NCBI GenBank assembly: GCA_033239005.1
Contig: BSQZ01000038.1
Location: 62,001 to 126,000 of the forward strand
Length of the DNA: 64,000 bases
DNA from: Lamellibrachia satsuma
Lineage: Eukaryota > Annelida > Polychaeta > Sabellida > Siboglinidae
Direction of reading: 5' to 3'
Shown: positions 60,458 through 64,000 of the stretch, one piece after another
How positions within the stretch are numbered: position 1 is the stretch's first letter
Layout: the number at the start of each line of letters is the position of its first letter
Translations under genes and position numbers: made by a program
Notes under the pieces: model-generated
The model's input: the letters and a program-made list of their open reading frames with translations, nothing else
Told to the model about the DNA's origin: nothing
Database searches by the model: none

Positions 60458-60929
60458 TGTTCAACAGAGGCGGGTGCATTTTCGCAGCGCTATTTGGACC
60501 GGGAAAGTGCCATAAAATACAACATTCGATAATCATATCTGCCCTTTGCGCACCTAAATAAAAAAAATATTTTGTAGCTACAACAACATTGATGACAAAA
60601 TTACATATATGATTGCGTAAACAATAATGTTGTGCTGCATGGTGGTCCCATGTCGTGTTGCCGTCTTCCTGGGAGCCCCATTGACTTAACTTACAATAAT
60701 ATAATAGATTACTGTACAGCAATGAGCTGGTAGAAAAAAACATAGAAAAACAATTATTTTAAAATTTTCCGGATAAATGGTCCGAAAATGGTCCGGATCC
60801 GAACATTGATGTACTTAATTCCAATTGCACTCCATACATCTGGGATTCAGGCAATGCACATGGTTTTGATAGTTTTGATAAAAAATAACTCCTGAATTTA
60901 ATAAAGACGCACATTCATTACTATCCCAG

Positions 60930-61330
60930 GAACTATTTATTTGGATAAAGGCGGACTGATCGTACATGTGGTCTATGGCTAAGAAATGCCACAGAGTGGT
61001 TTAACACTCAAATCGCCCACTGTGTTTGTCTTTGTCAGACAGGTAGAAAATAACTTTAAATAACTACTTTTGTGGCTGTTTAACGAGTGGTTTTGTCCCG
61101 AGTACTTTCACATCGGATACGTTGGTAAAGTTAATGCTTTTTTTACTACTTCAATAGATCTTTATTTCGATGACAACAAACCAACATTTCTAAATCATTC
61201 ACCGGACTGGGCCGGAATTGAGGGGCATCTGCTTTGGGTGTGTCTTTCTGAAAGTTACGTGATTTCGTCGAATTTCACACAGCATGTGTGTTAATGGAGC
61301 ACCAGAGTGCTGTGAAATGTTGCAGAACAA
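60930..61330. repeat. Third occurrence of the duplication flank
   Basis: Same sequence class as 51180-51560. Nothing resembling the KCNMB exon follows before the LINE at about 62015, so a third gene copy is either lost or interrupted. Confidence 0.6.
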
Positions 61331-62014
61331 ATTGTATGACAAATTTTGCATGAATCCCAAGAAACGTTATAACGGGTCTGTTTGAAAATCAAATGTAGTT
61401 TCACCTCTTTTGCTACATGGACGGATGTAAGCTAGTAATAATGAAAACCTGAAAACCGAACGCCAGAACAGTGGGTATCTAGAACTAACAAAAAGGAAAG
61501 TGCCGTCATCCACCGAAATATTAACCGCGTTGATGGCAATTTATGCGCTCTGATGGCACGATTTTGTCCCAACAATACGCAGTACAATTATTTCATAAAC
61601 AAAAGTGATTATAATATAGCATAGACCTCTACAGTTCGGTGAGTTTGCGTGTGAACGTTCATGTAAAACTGCAAGTGTTCTAATAAAGTCACATTGATGT
61701 TAGAGCCTAATCGTCATATGGCTACGATACACAACTCAAAATGACGTTTAGGTACAAATTGGTGATTGATACCCTAGCTAGATTTGCAACACACGTGTGA
61801 GTACTTTTCTAGATTCCGTGCCCACCTCAATTTCGCAGTTATTAACATGCATTCAAACACATTTGAGCCGTCAATAAATATTGTTTATACTACATAACAT
61901 CATTTTACTATTAAAATGATCATTCTTGGTACTTTTAAGGCGCCATTCTTTGTCAGCACATCAAATATGATGACTAGACGCGCCCACCCATGCGACATTC
62001 TAAAACACTTTCTT
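61331..62014. other. No gene recognised; dispersed repeat at the end
   Basis: Unique AT-rich sequence followed at 61850-62014 by the repeat shared with 39655-39850. Confidence 0.45.
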
Positions 62015-64000
62015 GGCTACTCTCAAAGTCCTGGGCTGAGGTCCAGGCAGATAGTTTTAATTTTGAGTGTAGGGGATGCGCAAGGATGAAGGAAATAGAG
62101 GTGGAGTTGGAAGAGCTGAGACTGCTCGTTGTGGCAATGGTGGGAAGGGAACAGGGGAGTTGTGCCAGTAGTTCCGGTGAGGGAACAGTAGACGATAAAG
62201 TGGGGAAAGACACAAGAGATGCTAGGGAGAGCTCACCTCAGCCTGGGAGGAAGCTGAGAGGAGGGAAGGTGACAGGTCATAGGGAGACAGGACGTAAGGA
62301 GACGGGAAGGAAAGGTACGGGAGGGAAGACAACCGGGGTGAAGGAGAGGGGAGTAGGGGAGACAGGAGGGAAGGAGAAGGGAGTGGGGGAGACGGGAGGG
62401 AAGACAACCGGGGTGAAGGAGAGGGGAGTAGCGGAGACAGGGAGGGAAGGAGAAGGGAGTGGGGGAGACGGGAGGAAAACAACCGGAGTGAAGGAGAGGG
62501 GAGTAGGGGAGACAGGAGGGAAGGAGAAGGGGAGTGGGAAGACGGAAGGGAAGGGGTCAGGACAGAATGTGATGGAGGGGATCGAAAGGAAGAGTTATTC
62601 TGCAGCAGTGATAGAGGGGGTGAGGAAGAGAGCGAGGGTGTTTGTGGGGGATTCGATAGTTAGGAAGACCGACAGAGTCTTAAACAAGGGAGATGATGTG
62701 GTGGTCTGCTTGCCTGGAGCCAAAATAGAGGCGATAACTGAGAGGGTAAAAAACATCGTAGGCTCGGGTAAGGGTGGATCTGTTTTAGTACATGTAGGGA
62801 CAAATAACGTAGAGAGGAGGGTACAACTGCCATAGTTAGGAAATATAGGCAGTTGGTCAGAACACTAAAACAGACGCGGGTTGAGCAGGTAATACTGTCA
62901 GGGATTTTACCTGTGATGGGCAGGAGGGTCATAAATATCGAAATTGTCGGGGATGGCAATTAACATGTTAGTCCAGAGGCTGTGTAGGGAAGAGGAAGTT
63001 GGATTTGTGGATTTATGGGAAAGTTTTGTTGGGAGGGGTGATATGTACATGAAGGATGGGCTTCATTTAAGTGGAAAGGGGGCGGCAGTATTTGCGGACA
63101 AACTTTCAGCAGCAGTAGATAGCGACTTGGGTACAATGACAAATATTTTTGGAAGTAAACATTCTTTAAACTAGAAGTGCAGGGGGGTTACCTAGAGGTG
63201 TCTCAAGCAGAACAAGAGACCACTAGCACAGATAAACCAATATCAAATCATCCGAAAAACATCTCTGAAAAAGGTTATAGATGCGTATGTTTAAATGCAA
63301 GGAGCATAGTAAATAAGAAAAACGAATTAAACATTATGGTAGAAGATATTGACCCTCACATAATTGGTATAACTGAATCATGGGCCAACATAGATATAAC
63401 AGATGCTGAATTGGGACTGACAGGATACGTAATGTTTAGGAAAGATCGAATAGGAAGAAGGGGCGGGGGAGTTATTTTATATGTTAAAGAATCTATTCAG
63501 GCTTATGAAATAAAACTAGAAAGGGAAGCAGATTGCGATAAAGCTGTTTGGTGCAAAATTGTTTCAGGAAATTCAAAATTAACTGTTGGATTAGTTTACC
63601 GAAGTCCAAACATAAACGAAGAGGACAACACAAAAATAAAAACGCTATAAAGGAAGTTAGTAAAGGGAATGTATCATAATGGGAGATTTTAACCATGGAC
63701 ACATACAATGGAATTCTCTAGAGAGCACAGGGATTGAGGATCAACAATTTCTATGTTTAATCCAGGATAGCTTTCTTACTCAGCACGTACTAGAACCAAC
63801 CAGGGGAGAAAATGTATTAGATATAGTTTTGTCATCACAAAAAGAATTAGTGGACAATGTAAAAATATTTGAACCATTGGGTAATAGTGACCATAATCAA
63901 ATACATTTTGACATCAATGTAAAATCAGAAAGTAAAAATAAGAAAACGTACAAGAGAAACTTCCACAAAGGTAACTACAAAGATATGAGAAAATACTTAG
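62015..64000 (+). mobile_element. CR1-like LINE, 5' half: esterase-type ORF1 and AP-endonuclease ORF2 start
   Basis: ORF1 (61990-62835, then shifted and resuming at 62944-63174) has a Cys pair (ECRGCARMKEIEVELEEL), a G/K/E-rich low-complexity middle, then VFVGDSIVRKTDRVLNKGDD, VLVHVGTNN and YMKDGLHLSGKGAAVFADKL, an SGNH/GDSL-esterase-like domain as in CR1/L2 ORF1 proteins. ORF2 starts near 63177: LNARSIVNKKNELNIM, GITESWANIDITDAELGLTG, GGGVILYVKES, LVYRSP, then in another frame MGDFNHGHIQWNSLEST and PLGNSDHNQI. These are APE endonuclease motifs. Three frameshifts make it inactive. It runs off the right edge. Confidence 0.85.

Noticed and set aside
59805..60743. 236- and 277-codon frames (SYRPPCL and RQTGRPV repeats)
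   Set aside because: By-products of a 21-bp repeat; a multiple of three with no stop codon in either strand.

Overview
The window reads as nuclear DNA from an invertebrate animal, probably marine and bilaterian. The evidence is GT-AG introns with mixed phases, extracellular domains assembled by exon shuffling, AT-rich introns full of minisatellites, many CR1-like LINE fragments, a Penelope-like element pair and a tRNA-derived SINE. There are no operons or bacterial signals. The species cannot be fixed from the sequence; lancelet, hemichordate, mollusc and brachiopod genomes all carry this mix.

The main gene lies on the + strand from 4208 to 38273. By joining open frames at splice sites with compatible phases I obtain 26 exons totalling 8019 nt, an intact frame of 2672 codons plus TAA. 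The predicted product is a large secreted mosaic protein: signal peptide, kringle, F5/8 type C (discoidin) domain, Thr-rich linker, four right-handed beta-helix modules of the kind seen in bark beetle/Anakonda-like proteins (each ending in a W-G motif such as NWWG), three EGF-like repeats with a Cys-rich tail, a Thr/Pro linker, a vWA domain with an intact MIDAS, a Thr-rich linker and a C-terminal MAM domain. No transmembrane segment follows the MAM. I know no named protein with this order, so it is the best candidate here for something undescribed.

From 41.6 to 58.5 kb there is a degraded segmental duplication. Copy A holds a two-exon gene (41992-42378 and 47388-47729) for a 242-residue, two-transmembrane, Cys-rich-loop protein resembling BK-channel beta subunits (KCNMB family). 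Copy B (51961-52347) keeps an open, about 88 % identical first exon, but the matching second exon is absent and a LINE fragment sits in the corresponding interval. A flank resembling the sequence before copy B recurs near 60.9 kb.

The rest is mobile and repetitive DNA. There are about a dozen CR1-like LINE pieces, mostly 5'-truncated. One piece at the right edge instead carries the 5' half: an esterase-type ORF1 and the start of the AP-endonuclease ORF2. Other items are at least three further non-LTR lineages, a head-to-head Penelope-like pair with GIY-YIG remnants, two SINE copies, one MITE-like element and more than twenty minisatellites, two of them very large (a 1.7 kb G-rich array at 56.7-58.4 kb and a 21-bp array at 59.9-60.5 kb).
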